Below, in pieces: positions 1 to 6,101 of a stretch of 15,431 nt of DNA (the stretch's first letter is position 1; every line of letters starts with the position of its first letter). The stretch lies in the NCBI GenBank assembly GCA_012798235.1, contig JAAZNP010000020.1:1-15431 (forward strand), read 5' to 3'. The notes below the pieces were generated by a model, which did no database searches, was not told the origin of the DNA, and was given only the letters and a program-made list of their open reading frames with translations. This DNA is from Parcubacteria group bacterium (GTDB lineage Bacteria > Patescibacteriota > Minisyncoccia > UBA6257). A program made the translations under genes and the position numbers.

Positions 1-798
1 CAAAGAATTCACAAAAGAGGTAAAAAAGTATCTTTGATGCCTCAATTACTAATTAGTGATAAAAGTTACGAGGCAAAATTGCAGCCTAGAGACAAATCGC
101 TTTGGTTTAAGAATTATTCTGATAATTTGTTATATTTCACCCAAATAGCAGAACAAAATGAAGTAGAATTATTTTCAATCGGAAATGAACTTACTTCAAT
201 GTTTACCGACGTTACCAATATAAATTACTGGAATAAACTTTTAGATTCTGTGAAAGAAATATATCATGGACAATTGATAGTAAAACTTAATTGTTGGTAT
301 CGATATAGCCAATTTCAAGATTTACTTAATATTGATTGGTTTCATAAACTGGATTATTTAGGAATTGCTGCCTATTTTGATTTAACTAATAAAATGAATC
401 CAACAGAAACAGAACTCCGGAATGCTTGGTTTAATAATCGTCAAGAATTAAATCTAGTTAAAGAAATTAGAATTCTTTCAGAAACCTATCAGAAACCGAT
501 TATTTTTTCTGAGATTGGTTATCGTAATGTAGATGGTAGTAATATTGAACCTTGGAATGCGGATGTAAAACCACCACGCTGGCCTCCTGGATTAGGAACT
601 GGCATAAAAGATGACGCTGAATCTGTTCTTTGCACTAAGGTTCTTTTTGAAACATTTTCCCAGTATGATTGGTGGCAAGGAACTTTTTGGTTCTGTTGGC
701 CAACTGGAATTCTTTCAGAAAATGATCAGAGCTACAGTATTAGAGGAAAGCCAGTATTAAAGGAATTATTGAAAAATTATCGTCAGGAGAGGAATTAA
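1..798 (+). CDS. Glycoside-hydrolase-like TIM-barrel protein, 5' end outside window
   Basis: The frame is open from base 1. The first Met codons (34-39) lie inside what looks like a barrel strand (VSLMPQL), so the real start is upstream and this is the C-terminal 265 residues. The layout resembles GH113/GH5-like enzymes: a strand ending in SIGNE (Glu codon at 187, candidate acid/base) and a later strand IIFSEIGYRN (Glu codon at 511, candidate nucleophile), followed by a Trp-rich WWQGTFWFCW strand and a closing GKPVLKELLKNY helix typical of the family. Inferred role: a retaining glycosidase acting on an unknown polysaccharide. The substrate cannot be read from the sequence, and any signal peptide would be off the window. 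The stop codon lies inside a terminator hairpin, so this is the last gene of its transcript. The fold-level call is fairly safe; the exact family is uncertain. Confidence 0.7.
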   Translation, partial: QRIHKRGKKVSLMPQLLISDKSYEAKLQPRDKSLWFKNYSDNLLYFTQIAEQNEVELFSIGNELTSMFTDVTNINYWNKLLDSVKEIYHGQLIVKLNCWYRYSQFQDLLNIDWFHKLDYLGIAAYFDLTNKMNPTETELRNAWFNNRQELNLVKEIRILSETYQKPIIFSEIGYRNVDGSNIEPWNADVKPPRWPPGLGTGIKDDAESVLCTKVLFETFSQYDWWQGTFWFCWPTGILSENDQSYSIRGKPVLKELLKNYRQERN

Positions 799-816
799 AC
801 AATCCTCTCCTTTTTA
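785..816 (+). terminator. Rho-independent terminator after the glycosidase-like gene
   Basis: A 9-bp perfect stem (785-793 with 803-811, AGGAGAGGA/TCCTCTCCT), a 9-base loop and a following T tract. The TAA stop of the gene is in the loop. Confidence 0.88.
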
Positions 817-827
817 TTTTAGTACTC

Positions 828-856
828 TTGGCCAAAAACTCCTATTGTTATATAAT
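828..856 (+). promoter_or_regulatory. Sigma70-type promoter of the M50-like gene
   Basis: -35 TTGGCC (828-833), 17-base spacer, -10 TATAAT (851-856). Predicted transcript start is near 863. A small CCCT/AGGG hairpin (863-875) lies at the start of the transcript, ahead of the boxA-like motif. Confidence 0.7.
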
Positions 857-881
857 AAAATACCCTGAAATAGGGCTTGAA

Positions 882-894
882 AGTTCTTTGAAAA
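882..894 (+). promoter_or_regulatory. boxA-like leader motif, copy 1
   Basis: AGTTCTTTGAAAA, identical to copies at 1676 and 4521. It resembles the boxA of Gram-positive rRNA leaders (TGTTCTTTGAAAAC type), the NusB/NusE(S10) binding site of antitermination complexes. Here it is about 20 bases into the transcript, after a small hairpin, which recalls the boxB-boxA order of rRNA leaders. The motif and its position are seen; antitermination is inferred. Confidence 0.6.
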
Positions 895-938
895 CTTAAT
901 TAGTACTTTCTAGATATCGATACGAAAGGAGATGGAAA

Positions 939-1592
939 ATGAAAAACATTATTCTGGGACTCTTGGCCACAATGATGTTTTTACTGCCTACTAGTTTAGT
1001 GCATGAATTCGGACGCTACTTGACGTTAAAAATGTTTCGTGTTCCCATCAAAGAATTTGGTTTTGGTAGCGGTCCTTTATTGTACCAACGTAAAAAATCT
1101 ATCACTCGGTCTATTAGAATGTTTCCTTTTATGGCTTATGTTGACTTTGATGAAACAAATAATTTTTACCTTAATTTAGCTCGTTGGAAAAAAATAATTA
1201 TTTTTTTTGCTGGAATTATTGGTAACTTATCACTAGCTTTTATTTTAATTATTCCTATTTGGTTAAATCATGTTAAATTTGATATTGCTCTTTATCAAAT
1301 TATTTTAGCTTGTAATACTCGTTTAGGAATTGGCCCGATTAGTTTTATTAAAATAATTATTCGCACAATATCTTACGGTTTTATTCCGACCATGCTTTTC
1401 TTAGGGATATTTTCTTTATTGGCTGGTATAGCAAATCTTTTTCCTCTTCCTGGTTTCGATGGCGGTTGGATACTAACAACTCTTTTAAAAATACCAGAAA
1501 CAAAGTACTCACCAATTACTAAGAAATCCATTAAGATCATTAATTTCATTGTTTTTATCATCTGTCTCGTCGACATAATATTATTATTATGA
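939..1592 (+). CDS. M50/site-2-protease-family membrane protein with altered HExxH (HEFGR)
   Basis: 217 aa, several hydrophobic membrane segments. Family signatures in order: HEFGRY (residues 22-27), a FGFGSGPLLYQRK segment like the FGIGFGP..L region of RseP, a GIIGN segment (93-96) like the AGPxxN motif, and NLFPLPGFDGG (166-176) matching the NxxPxPxLDGG motif that supplies the third zinc ligand (Asp174). In active site-2 proteases the first motif is HExxH; here the second His is Arg26 (codon CGC at 1014). Zinc binding and proteolysis are therefore doubtful, and it may be a pseudoprotease or scaffold. No PDZ domain. Start fixed by the SD AAAGGAGA 8 bases upstream. Single-gene transcript with its own promoter, boxA-like leader and terminator. 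Confidence 0.8.
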   Translation: MKNIILGLLATMMFLLPTSLVHEFGRYLTLKMFRVPIKEFGFGSGPLLYQRKKSITRSIRMFPFMAYVDFDETNNFYLNLARWKKIIIFFAGIIGNLSLAFILIIPIWLNHVKFDIALYQIILACNTRLGIGPISFIKIIIRTISYGFIPTMLFLGIFSLLAGIANLFPLPGFDGGWILTTLLKIPETKYSPITKKSIKIINFIVFIICLVDIILLL

Positions 1593-1593
1593 A

Positions 1594-1620
1594 AGCTCTG
1601 GATCATCCAGGGCTCTTTTT
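1594..1620 (+). terminator. Rho-independent terminator after the M50-like gene
   Basis: 8-bp stem (1594-1601 with 1607-1614, one G-T pair), 5-base loop ATCAT, followed by CTTTTT, two bases after the stop codon. Confidence 0.87.
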
Positions 1621-1637
1621 ATGTTCTAAATTCTATC

Positions 1638-1667
1638 TTGACTATTCGTATTGCAATGATATATTAT
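1638..1667 (+). promoter_or_regulatory. Sigma70-type promoter of the lipoprotein/phosphoesterase operon
   Basis: -35 TTGACT (1638-1643), 18-base spacer, -10 TATTAT (1662-1667). The predicted transcript start, about 1674, coincides with the beginning of the boxA-like motif. Confidence 0.68.
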
Positions 1668-1675
1668 AAACAAGC

Positions 1676-1688
1676 AGTTCTTTGAAAA
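1676..1688 (+). promoter_or_regulatory. boxA-like leader motif, copy 2
   Basis: Exact AGTTCTTTGAAAA, starting 8 bases after the -10 box and so at the very 5' end of the predicted mRNA. It is followed by a short A/T-rich leader and the SD of the lipoprotein gene. Confidence 0.62.
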
Positions 1689-1717
1689 TTAAAAATATCC
1701 CAAGAAAGGAGGGCACA

Positions 1718-2227
1718 ATGAAAAAGATAACATTGGTATTATCGGTTATTGTTATGCTAATTTTTATCGGATGTGTTCCAGCCAAAAGTGAGCTGGAACC
1801 ATTACTAACAAAACAAGAAATGATGGGAGAGCATTCATTGGCCGAAATTGAGACTGGAATAACGACAACTGGTTTTATTAATGCTAAAGGATTTTTTGAT
1901 GTGGTGATTTATGGCGAGATTAAATCAGAAAAAAGTTTATTATTCTATTGGCATAGAACCCCTAATGAGATTATTGCGACCACCTTGCCTTATTCCAAAT
2001 TCAAATTTATTATTGATGAAACAAAAAATATTCCCACAGTGGAATTTGTATTCGATATCAAAAATCTCGATGAAGAAAGAATTTTTCCTGAGATAGATGA
2101 TCTAGCTTTAAAATTAGTACATGGAACTGTTAACCCCAATGAGATAATAATGAGCAAATATTTGATAAGTGCCATTATTAGGATATCCAGTACTACTCTT
2201 GAAAAAGAGATTTATTTACCAAAATAA
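1718..2227 (+). CDS. Predicted lipoprotein of unknown function
   Basis: 169 aa from ATG 1718, chosen because AAAGGAGGG (1705-1713) sits 4 bases upstream. An in-frame TTG at 1682 lies inside the boxA-like motif and is not credible. The N-terminus MKKITLVLSVIVMLIFIGC is a type II signal peptide: two Lys, a hydrophobic core and lipobox FIGC with Cys19 as lipidation site. The mature part mixes short beta-like stretches with acidic segments and has no motif I recognise. It should be anchored to the outer face of the membrane. First gene of an operon with the phosphoesterase 23 bases downstream. The lipoprotein prediction is solid; the function is unknown. Confidence 0.75.
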   Translation: MKKITLVLSVIVMLIFIGCVPAKSELEPLLTKQEMMGEHSLAEIETGITTTGFINAKGFFDVVIYGEIKSEKSLLFYWHRTPNEIIATTLPYSKFKFIIDETKNIPTVEFVFDIKNLDEERIFPEIDDLALKLVHGTVNPNEIIMSKYLISAIIRISSTTLEKEIYLPK

Positions 2228-2250
2228 TTTAAAGAAGAGGAGGTGATAAA

Positions 2251-3375
2251 ATGCCGGGACAAAAATGGACGCCAGAAGAAGAAATGAAATTGAGAGAGTT
2301 GGTAAAAACAAACTTAACAGCGCAACAAATTGGACATATTCTAAAACGTTCAACCAACGCCGTTAGGAGAAAAATTAGACGCTTAAAACTAAAGGCAGCT
2401 CATAAAGGATTATTAGACATAAAACCAACTTTCTCGGAGGCTGTTGAAGAAATTATTAAGAAGATCAGGCTAGTGCCTTTAGAAACAATGGAAACGATTA
2501 AAGCGCCAGAAATTCCTGCAGGTGCAGGAGACGAAGAACAGGCAATACTTCACTTAACAGATATTCATGTTGGACGAAAAACAGATACTTTCAATGCGCT
2601 TATTGCTAAAATCAGAATGGTATATTTGATTAATAAAACGCTTAAAATAGTATCTTTACATCGAATTGCAGGACCCATAAAAGTGCTAAATGTATTTATT
2701 ACAGGGGATATTATTAATTCTGAGGATGTAGGATACCGAGTTGATTTAAGCGAACTTGAAATGATTTTGAGAGACCAGGTTTTTGGTAAACAAGGCGCAG
2801 TGGCCTTATTAACATGGGTATTAAAGGTGTTTTTAGAAAATTTTGAGCAAGTTAATGTGTATTGTGTTAGAGGAAATCATGGCCGGGGCCCTAAAGGCAC
2901 TTCAGAGAGAACTAATTGGGACGATGTAGTTTATTACACTTTGCAGGTAAAATTTGAGGATAATCCTCGTATTAAATTCAATATTGCTGATTCGTTCTAT
3001 CAAATAGTTAAGATTTATAATAAAAAGTTTCTCTTGGCTCACGGCGATCAAATTAGAGGAGGAACTTACGGTATTCCTTTATACGGACTTCTTCAAAGAA
3101 TGTTAAGATGGGCGACTTCAATGCCAGAAATGTGGGATTATTTCTTTTGTGGCCACTGGCATGTAGTTTCGGAAATTGAGCAAAATAATCAAGTTTTATA
3201 TGTTGGCGGTACTTTTGTTTCTGATGATGAATATACTTTGCGTCAATATGGTTGGAATGCTTGCACCAAACAAGTGTTACTGTTCATTCATCCCAGACAG
3301 GGAATTAGCGCGCGTTACAAAATTAATTTGTTAAATGCAAAGAAAATGGAGGTGGTTAATGGAAATCATGATTGA
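2251..3375 (+). CDS. HTH (SANT/Myb-like) plus calcineurin-like metallophosphoesterase
   Basis: 374 aa. Residues 5-46 (WTPEEEMKLRELV...IGHILKRSTNAVRRKIRRL) form an HTH of the type found at the ends of phage nucleases and GcrA-like proteins. After a linker, residues about 98-350 are a metallophosphoesterase with the expected metal and catalytic motifs: DIH (D104, H106), GD (D153), GNHG (N209, H210), AHGD (H264) and GHWH (H302, H304). The family hydrolyses phosphomono- or diesters with two metal ions; the DNA-binding-type N-terminus suggests a nucleic acid or nucleotide substrate, but this is inference. No signal peptide, so cytoplasmic. Strong SD GAGGAGGTGA. The 3' end overlaps the next gene by 17 bases. 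HTH-phosphoesterase proteins of this layout are typical of phage and mobile DNA. Confidence 0.85.
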   Translation: MPGQKWTPEEEMKLRELVKTNLTAQQIGHILKRSTNAVRRKIRRLKLKAAHKGLLDIKPTFSEAVEEIIKKIRLVPLETMETIKAPEIPAGAGDEEQAILHLTDIHVGRKTDTFNALIAKIRMVYLINKTLKIVSLHRIAGPIKVLNVFITGDIINSEDVGYRVDLSELEMILRDQVFGKQGAVALLTWVLKVFLENFEQVNVYCVRGNHGRGPKGTSERTNWDDVVYYTLQVKFEDNPRIKFNIADSFYQIVKIYNKKFLLAHGDQIRGGTYGIPLYGLLQRMLRWATSMPEMWDYFFCGHWHVVSEIEQNNQVLYVGGTFVSDDEYTLRQYGWNACTKQVLLFIHPRQGISARYKINLLNAKKMEVVNGNHD

Positions 3376-3919
3376 TTTAGATGGCACAGTTTTTGATACC
3401 TATGGAAAAATGAAGGAAAAGTATTTTCTGGAAAAAGGAAAGCATCTGGATTTGACTTTAATCGGTGATGCCAAATTAATGCATCCTCATGATTTGCAGT
3501 GGCTGAGAGATTATTTTCAGTTTAGTGATGCCTATCAAGTACCTGTTTATCCTAATGCTGTTACTGTTTTAAAACATTTAATAACAGGAAATGCGGTACG
3601 TTTTATTACTACGCGAAATTATCGTTTTGAAGAATTAACAAAGAGAATTCTGAAATCATACGACCTTATGAATGAAATTATTTTTGTGAAAAGAGATGAT
3701 AAAATTGCAACTTATAAAAACATTCATCCTGATTTAATAGTTGAAGACGAATTAAATATGGTTCTTCCTTTCTTGAGACAACTAAAAATCATCTTATTTG
3801 AAAGACCCTGGAACAAACAATTCTTCTGGGGTTATGAAATGCAAAGATTTAGAGTAGTAAAAAGTTGGTATGAGGTACCAACAAGCATTAACAGTCTTAT
3901 TAAAGAGGAGGAGGTGTGA
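3359..3919 (+). CDS. HAD-superfamily 5'(3')-deoxyribonucleotidase-like phosphatase
   Basis: 186 aa from ATG 3359, chosen because GGAGGT (3348-3353) is 5 bases upstream; the in-frame ATG at 3335 has no SD. HAD motifs: motif I IDLDGT (nucleophile D6, acid D8), motif II RFITTRN (T84), a Lys in FVKRDDK for motif III, and motif IV LIVEDE (E129-D130). The helical cap and the length of about 185 aa fit the NT5C-like 5'-nucleotidase group, which dephosphorylates (deoxy)nucleoside monophosphates and is common in phage nucleotide metabolism. It overlaps the phosphoesterase gene by 17 bases and ends one base before the next start, so translation of the three genes is probably coupled. Exact substrate inferred, not shown. 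Confidence 0.78.
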   Translation: MEIMIDLDGTVFDTYGKMKEKYFLEKGKHLDLTLIGDAKLMHPHDLQWLRDYFQFSDAYQVPVYPNAVTVLKHLITGNAVRFITTRNYRFEELTKRILKSYDLMNEIIFVKRDDKIATYKNIHPDLIVEDELNMVLPFLRQLKIILFERPWNKQFFWGYEMQRFRVVKSWYEVPTSINSLIKEEEV

Positions 3920-3920
3920 A

Positions 3921-4427
3921 ATGGTGACTAAAAACCAAGTAGAAGAAATTATCAGAAAATACCAACCACTTCTTCATTTGGAAGATTGGCAAATTCATGT
4001 GGATATTGTAACACAAAGAATTATTCATAAATTCGGACATTGGAAAGAAAAAATAGTGTTTGGATGTGCTTTTATTCACGACAGAGAGTATTTAGCCAAT
4101 ATTTATATTTGGCAAAATGCAGATAAAAATACTACTAATCTTTCTCTTGAGGCAATTGTTGTCCACGAAATGATTCATATTATTGCCGATCCTATAACTA
4201 TGTTATTTAATTTGATCAGTGACATCTCCAATAAACCATTACAAAATCTTTTGAAAGCAATTGTACAAAGGGATATGGAATGTTTTATTGATAGAATAAC
4301 GAGAATTGTGTTGGAGTTAGGCGGAGATCCTTATGTACAAGATGTTGATTATAGATTGCGGCGAGCTCAAACTCTTGCCAAAGCAAACAAAGTAGTTGAA
4401 TGGAAATCTGATCTAGACGAACAGTAA
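3921..4427 (+). CDS. HExxH zincin-type metallopeptidase, phage-like
   Basis: 168 aa from ATG 3921, set by a very strong SD (GAGGAGGAGGTG, 3905-3916). The central helix LEAIVVHEMIHIIADP carries the zinc motif HEMIH (H82, E83, H86). E120 in the following helix (RDMECFIDRITRIV) is a plausible third ligand, giving a gluzincin-like active site. The N-terminal 70 residues look like a small beta-sheet (WQIHVDIV, VFGCAFIHD, ANIYIW). There is no signal peptide or membrane segment, so it should act in the cytoplasm. Compact zincins of this size occur in phage and plasmid operons with unknown substrates; an SprT/WLM-like role on protein-DNA crosslinks is possible but not demonstrable here. Last gene of its operon. 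Confidence 0.75.
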   Translation: MVTKNQVEEIIRKYQPLLHLEDWQIHVDIVTQRIIHKFGHWKEKIVFGCAFIHDREYLANIYIWQNADKNTTNLSLEAIVVHEMIHIIADPITMLFNLISDISNKPLQNLLKAIVQRDMECFIDRITRIVLELGGDPYVQDVDYRLRRAQTLAKANKVVEWKSDLDEQ

Positions 4428-4440
4428 TAGTACTTTATAT

Positions 4441-4465
4441 AAGGGGCGTTAAACGCCCCTTTTTC
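4441..4465 (+). terminator. Rho-independent terminator of the phosphoesterase operon
   Basis: 8-9 bp GC-rich perfect stem (AGGGGCGT 4442-4449 with ACGCCCCT 4453-4460), 3-base loop and a T tract. Confidence 0.92.
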
Positions 4466-4485
4466 TTTACAATTCGTCATTTTGC

Positions 4486-4514
4486 TTGACTAAATCATCT
4501 TTGAGTGATATTAT
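4486..4514 (+). promoter_or_regulatory. Sigma70-type promoter of the small-ORF operon
   Basis: -35 TTGACT (4486-4491), 17-base spacer, -10 TATTAT (4509-4514). A TATAAT at 4514-4519 overlaps it but would need a 22-base spacer. The predicted start coincides with the boxA-like motif at 4521. Confidence 0.68.
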
Positions 4515-4520
4515 ATAATT

Positions 4521-4533
4521 AGTTCTTTGAAAA
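4521..4533 (+). promoter_or_regulatory. boxA-like leader motif, copy 3
   Basis: Exact AGTTCTTTGAAAA, 6 bases after the -10 box and thus at the start of the mRNA. It precedes a seven-gene operon of tiny proteins by about 50 bases. Confidence 0.62.
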
Positions 4534-4585
4534 TAATTGTTGTATTTTCCATATATAAAAAATAAAATGAAAGGGAGGTGAAGTA

Positions 4586-4828
4586 ATGAAAGCAAAAAGA
4601 ATCGTATCGAATGCAGTGACAACTGTAGTGACAATTTATGCGTTTAGTTGTTGGTTCCGACATGTTGATCGTGAATTTGCTATTTTGAAAATGGAATTAT
4701 TTAAAGGTTGGATCGGTACCACCATTGGTATAGTTGTTTTGATTCTCCTATGGCTATTATTATTCTTTTTGTTATGGATTTGGGACTTATTAAAAAAAGG
4801 AGGTGAGAAAAATGAAATGGGGAGATGA
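4586..4828 (+). CDS. Small membrane protein, 80 aa, unknown
   Basis: SD GGGAGGTG (4573-4580), ATG 4586. One weak hydrophobic stretch near residues 8-22 and one strong transmembrane segment at about 43-69 (IGTTIGIVVLILLWLLLFFLLWIW), followed by a basic tail (LLKKGG). No family recognised. Its last 17 bases overlap the start of the next gene, whose SD is inside this gene, so the two are probably translationally coupled. First gene of the small-ORF operon. Confidence 0.7.
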   Translation: MKAKRIVSNAVTTVVTIYAFSCWFRHVDREFAILKMELFKGWIGTTIGIVVLILLWLLLFFLLWIWDLLKKGGEKNEMGR

Positions 4829-5012
4829 ATTTGAACTCAAGAGATATAATTGGAAATTTCTCTTGGGTATAATTTCGTTTTGCCTTTTGGGTCTGTCATT
4901 TTTGGTACCTTTTTCTACCTTCGGATTTCTAATAGCATCACTTGGCGGAATTGGCCTAGTATCTCTAGGAATAATTATAATGGGGGAGGTGAATAAACAT
5001 GAAAACAAGTGA
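4812..5012 (+). CDS. Small membrane protein, 66 aa, unknown
   Basis: ATG 4812, set by AAAGGAGGTG just upstream; a GTG at 4803 is part of that SD and is rejected. Two hydrophobic segments (about residues 16-34 and 37-57, the second Gly-rich: FGFLIASLGGIGLVSLGIIIMG) suggest a helical hairpin with a charged N-terminus (KWGDEFELKRYNWK). Overlaps the next gene by 14 bases. No known family. Confidence 0.7.
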   Translation: MKWGDEFELKRYNWKFLLGIISFCLLGLSFLVPFSTFGFLIASLGGIGLVSLGIIIMGEVNKHENK

Positions 5013-5214
5013 TAAAGCTTTTGTTGCAATTATCCTGTGCTGGCTCCTGTCAATGATTCTGATGGTGATATACATAATTAAAGAAATCAATTGGCTGTGG
5101 TGGCTAATTGGCATTTTTATTTTTATCGGAATAGTTATTTATCATTATACCGGGGGGCCAGAAGCCTTCTGGTATTACAATAAAAAATTAAATAGAGAAA
5201 GGAGGGACAAATGA
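4999..5214 (+). CDS. Small membrane protein, 71 aa, unknown
   Basis: ATG 4999, SD GGGGGAGGTG (4982-4991). Two transmembrane segments (about residues 7-27 and 31-49, Trp- and Ile-rich), then an aromatic stretch (EAFWYYNKKLNRERRDK) forming a basic, probably cytoplasmic tail. Its stop overlaps the next start (ATGA type). Together with the two upstream genes it forms a set of three small membrane proteins of similar size and layout but no obvious sequence identity. Confidence 0.7.
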   Translation: MKTSDKAFVAIILCWLLSMILMVIYIIKEINWLWWLIGIFIFIGIVIYHYTGGPEAFWYYNKKLNRERRDK

Positions 5215-5396
5215 AAAAAGAAAATGGTAATGGCGAAGATGAAGATGTGAATCTTGATCTTGAGTTAACTAAATCTAATCCTTGTATCGGATGCCCCGTT
5301 TGGGAGGATTGGAAGTTTACTTTACCAAAACGAGACCAAAGAATTCCTCATCCTATTGATGGGGTTGAACAATGCGAAATTTGTCCTGATAGGTAG
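5211..5396 (+). CDS. Small acidic protein with two CxxC pairs, 61 aa
   Basis: ATG 5211, SD AAAGGAGGG (5198-5206). An acidic N-terminus (residues 1-20) is followed by CIGC (C25, C28) and CEIC (C55, C58), each pair followed by Pro. Four Cys spaced CxxC-x26-CxxC suggest a structural zinc-binding fold, so it may be an adaptor or a nucleic-acid or protein-binding factor. No family recognised. It ends with a TAG that is itself the start of the SD (TAGGAGGT) of the next gene in the same frame. Confidence 0.65.
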   Translation: MKKENGNGEDEDVNLDLELTKSNPCIGCPVWEDWKFTLPKRDQRIPHPIDGVEQCEICPDR

Positions 5397-5405
5397 GAGG
5401 TATAT

Positions 5406-5540
5406 ATGTTAAAAAGAAAACTTTTGCCCATAAGGATGCCGCTAAAGGCGCTGCGGAGAAAAAGGAAAAAGAAAGAAGAAAAGAAACCAAAAAAGGGAGA
5501 GAAAGAATCAAAGACAGAAAAAGAAAAGGAGGAAAAATGA
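5406..5540 (+). CDS. Lys/Glu-rich basic micro-protein, 44 aa
   Basis: ATG 5406 with TAGGAGGT (5394-5401) 4 bases upstream. The N-terminal part (MLKRKLLPIRMPLKALRRK) is amphipathic and basic; the rest is almost all Lys, Glu and Arg and probably disordered or helical. It resembles nucleic-acid-binding tails but no function can be claimed. The stop overlaps the next ATG (ATGA), and an SD for that gene is inside its 3' end, which supports translation. It is in frame with the upstream gene, separated by a single TAG. Confidence 0.55.
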   Translation: MLKRKLLPIRMPLKALRRKRKKKEEKKPKKGEKESKTEKEKEEK

Positions 5541-5704
5541 GAGAGAGAGAAGAAATCGTGATTAGAAACTTTCCATTTCAGCTTTGCAAGTTGAGAAAAA
5601 AAATAATTTATTGGAAGGCGGCTGAAAGAAATTTACAAATTCAAAAGCAGAAAGGAGACCAAGATGAAAAAGATAAAAGGTATTGCTTTAACAAATTGGG
5701 GTAG
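5537..5704 (+). CDS. Small basic protein, 55 aa, unknown
   Basis: ATG 5537 (overlapping the previous stop), SD AAAGGAGG (5525-5532) with a 4-base spacer. The sequence (MREREEIVIRNFPFQLCKLR...) is basic and probably helical, with no motif recognised. Its last 41 bases overlap the next gene in another frame, an unusually long overlap, so the C-terminal 13 residues are encoded by doubly used DNA. Coding is supported mainly by the SD and by operon continuity. Confidence 0.5.
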   Translation: MREREEIVIRNFPFQLCKLRKKIIYWKAAERNLQIQKQKGDQDEKDKRYCFNKLG

Positions 5705-5885
5705 CAAAAAATTTGAAGTATATACAGATTCTGATATGACCACGACTCAAATTGTTGAGATAATAAGAGAAAGATTGCGAGATTTAGATCCTAGATTTAG
5801 TAATTGCACTATAGCTATTCAAAAAATTCAGGAGAATATTTCTCCTCCCAAAAATATCGAAAAGATTAGTAAAAAAGTTATTTAA
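5664..5885 (+). CDS. Small soluble protein, 73 aa, unknown
   Basis: ATG 5664, SD AAAGGAGA (5651-5658). The predicted layout is beta-beta-helix-beta: GIALTNWG, KKFEVYTDSD, then TTTQIVEIIRERLRDLD, then CTIAIQKI. This resembles a small alpha/beta fold, but no family is recognised. The start of the gene is within the preceding reading frame. Last gene of the operon, 7 bases before a strong terminator. Confidence 0.62.
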   Translation: MKKIKGIALTNWGSKKFEVYTDSDMTTTQIVEIIRERLRDLDPRFSNCTIAIQKIQENISPPKNIEKISKKVI

Positions 5886-5892
5886 ATAACTT

Positions 5893-5921
5893 AAAGGGAA
5901 CGTTACAGCGTTCCCTTTTTT
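5893..5921 (+). terminator. Rho-independent terminator of the small-ORF operon
   Basis: 10-bp perfect stem (AAAGGGAACG 5893-5902 with CGTTCCCTTT 5909-5918), 6-base loop, T tract. It separates the SD-rich block from the RRM gene. Confidence 0.92.
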
Positions 5922-5930
5922 ATTTGACAT

Positions 5931-5959
5931 TTGCTTATTATTAGAGAATGCTGTATACT
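5931..5959 (+). promoter_or_regulatory. Probable promoter of the RRM gene
   Basis: -10 TATACT (5954-5959) with TTGCTT (5931-5936) at a 17-base spacer. A better -35, TTGACA (5924-5929), lies just upstream but would need a 24-base spacer. Predicted start is near 5966, at the edge of the structured leader. Confidence 0.5.
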
Positions 5960-5969
5960 ATCCTTTGTG

Positions 5970-6101
5970 AGAAGTCGCATCAAAAGACGAGTTCTGAGGT
6001 GCGCGGTCGACCACAGTAAATTAAATGTTTTTAAAGTGCGTTGTAAGTTAATCTGCCCAAATTTTCAAGCAGAAAACTTGAGTAGATAAAGTCGCGCACC
6101 T
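5970..6101 (+). ncRNA. Structured 5' leader RNA of the RRM gene
   Basis: About 130 bases of folded, non-coding leader. Hairpin 1 is 5970-5995 (AGAA/TTCT plus TCG/CGA, 10-base loop). A long-range closing helix pairs 5997-6005 (AGGTGCGCG) with 6093-6101 (CGCGCACCT): 9 bp perfect, extended by two wobble pairs. Inside it are hairpins at 6021-6034 and 6065-6081. The 3' strand of the closing helix ends 5 bases before the ATG at 6107, so the fold blocks the ribosome-binding region. A competing pairing of 6036-6040 with 6095-6099 is possible. Likely a cis-regulatory element, perhaps autoregulated by the RRM protein or temperature-dependent; no known class recognised. Confidence 0.55.

Noticed and set aside
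1682..1717. TTG start of the lipoprotein gene
   Set aside because: It lies in the boxA-like motif and would translate through the SD; ATG 1718 gives a proper lipoprotein signal peptide.
5999..6019. Six-codon GTG leader peptide in the RRM leader
   Set aside because: The start is inside the closing helix with only a weak SD-like stretch; nothing supports translation.
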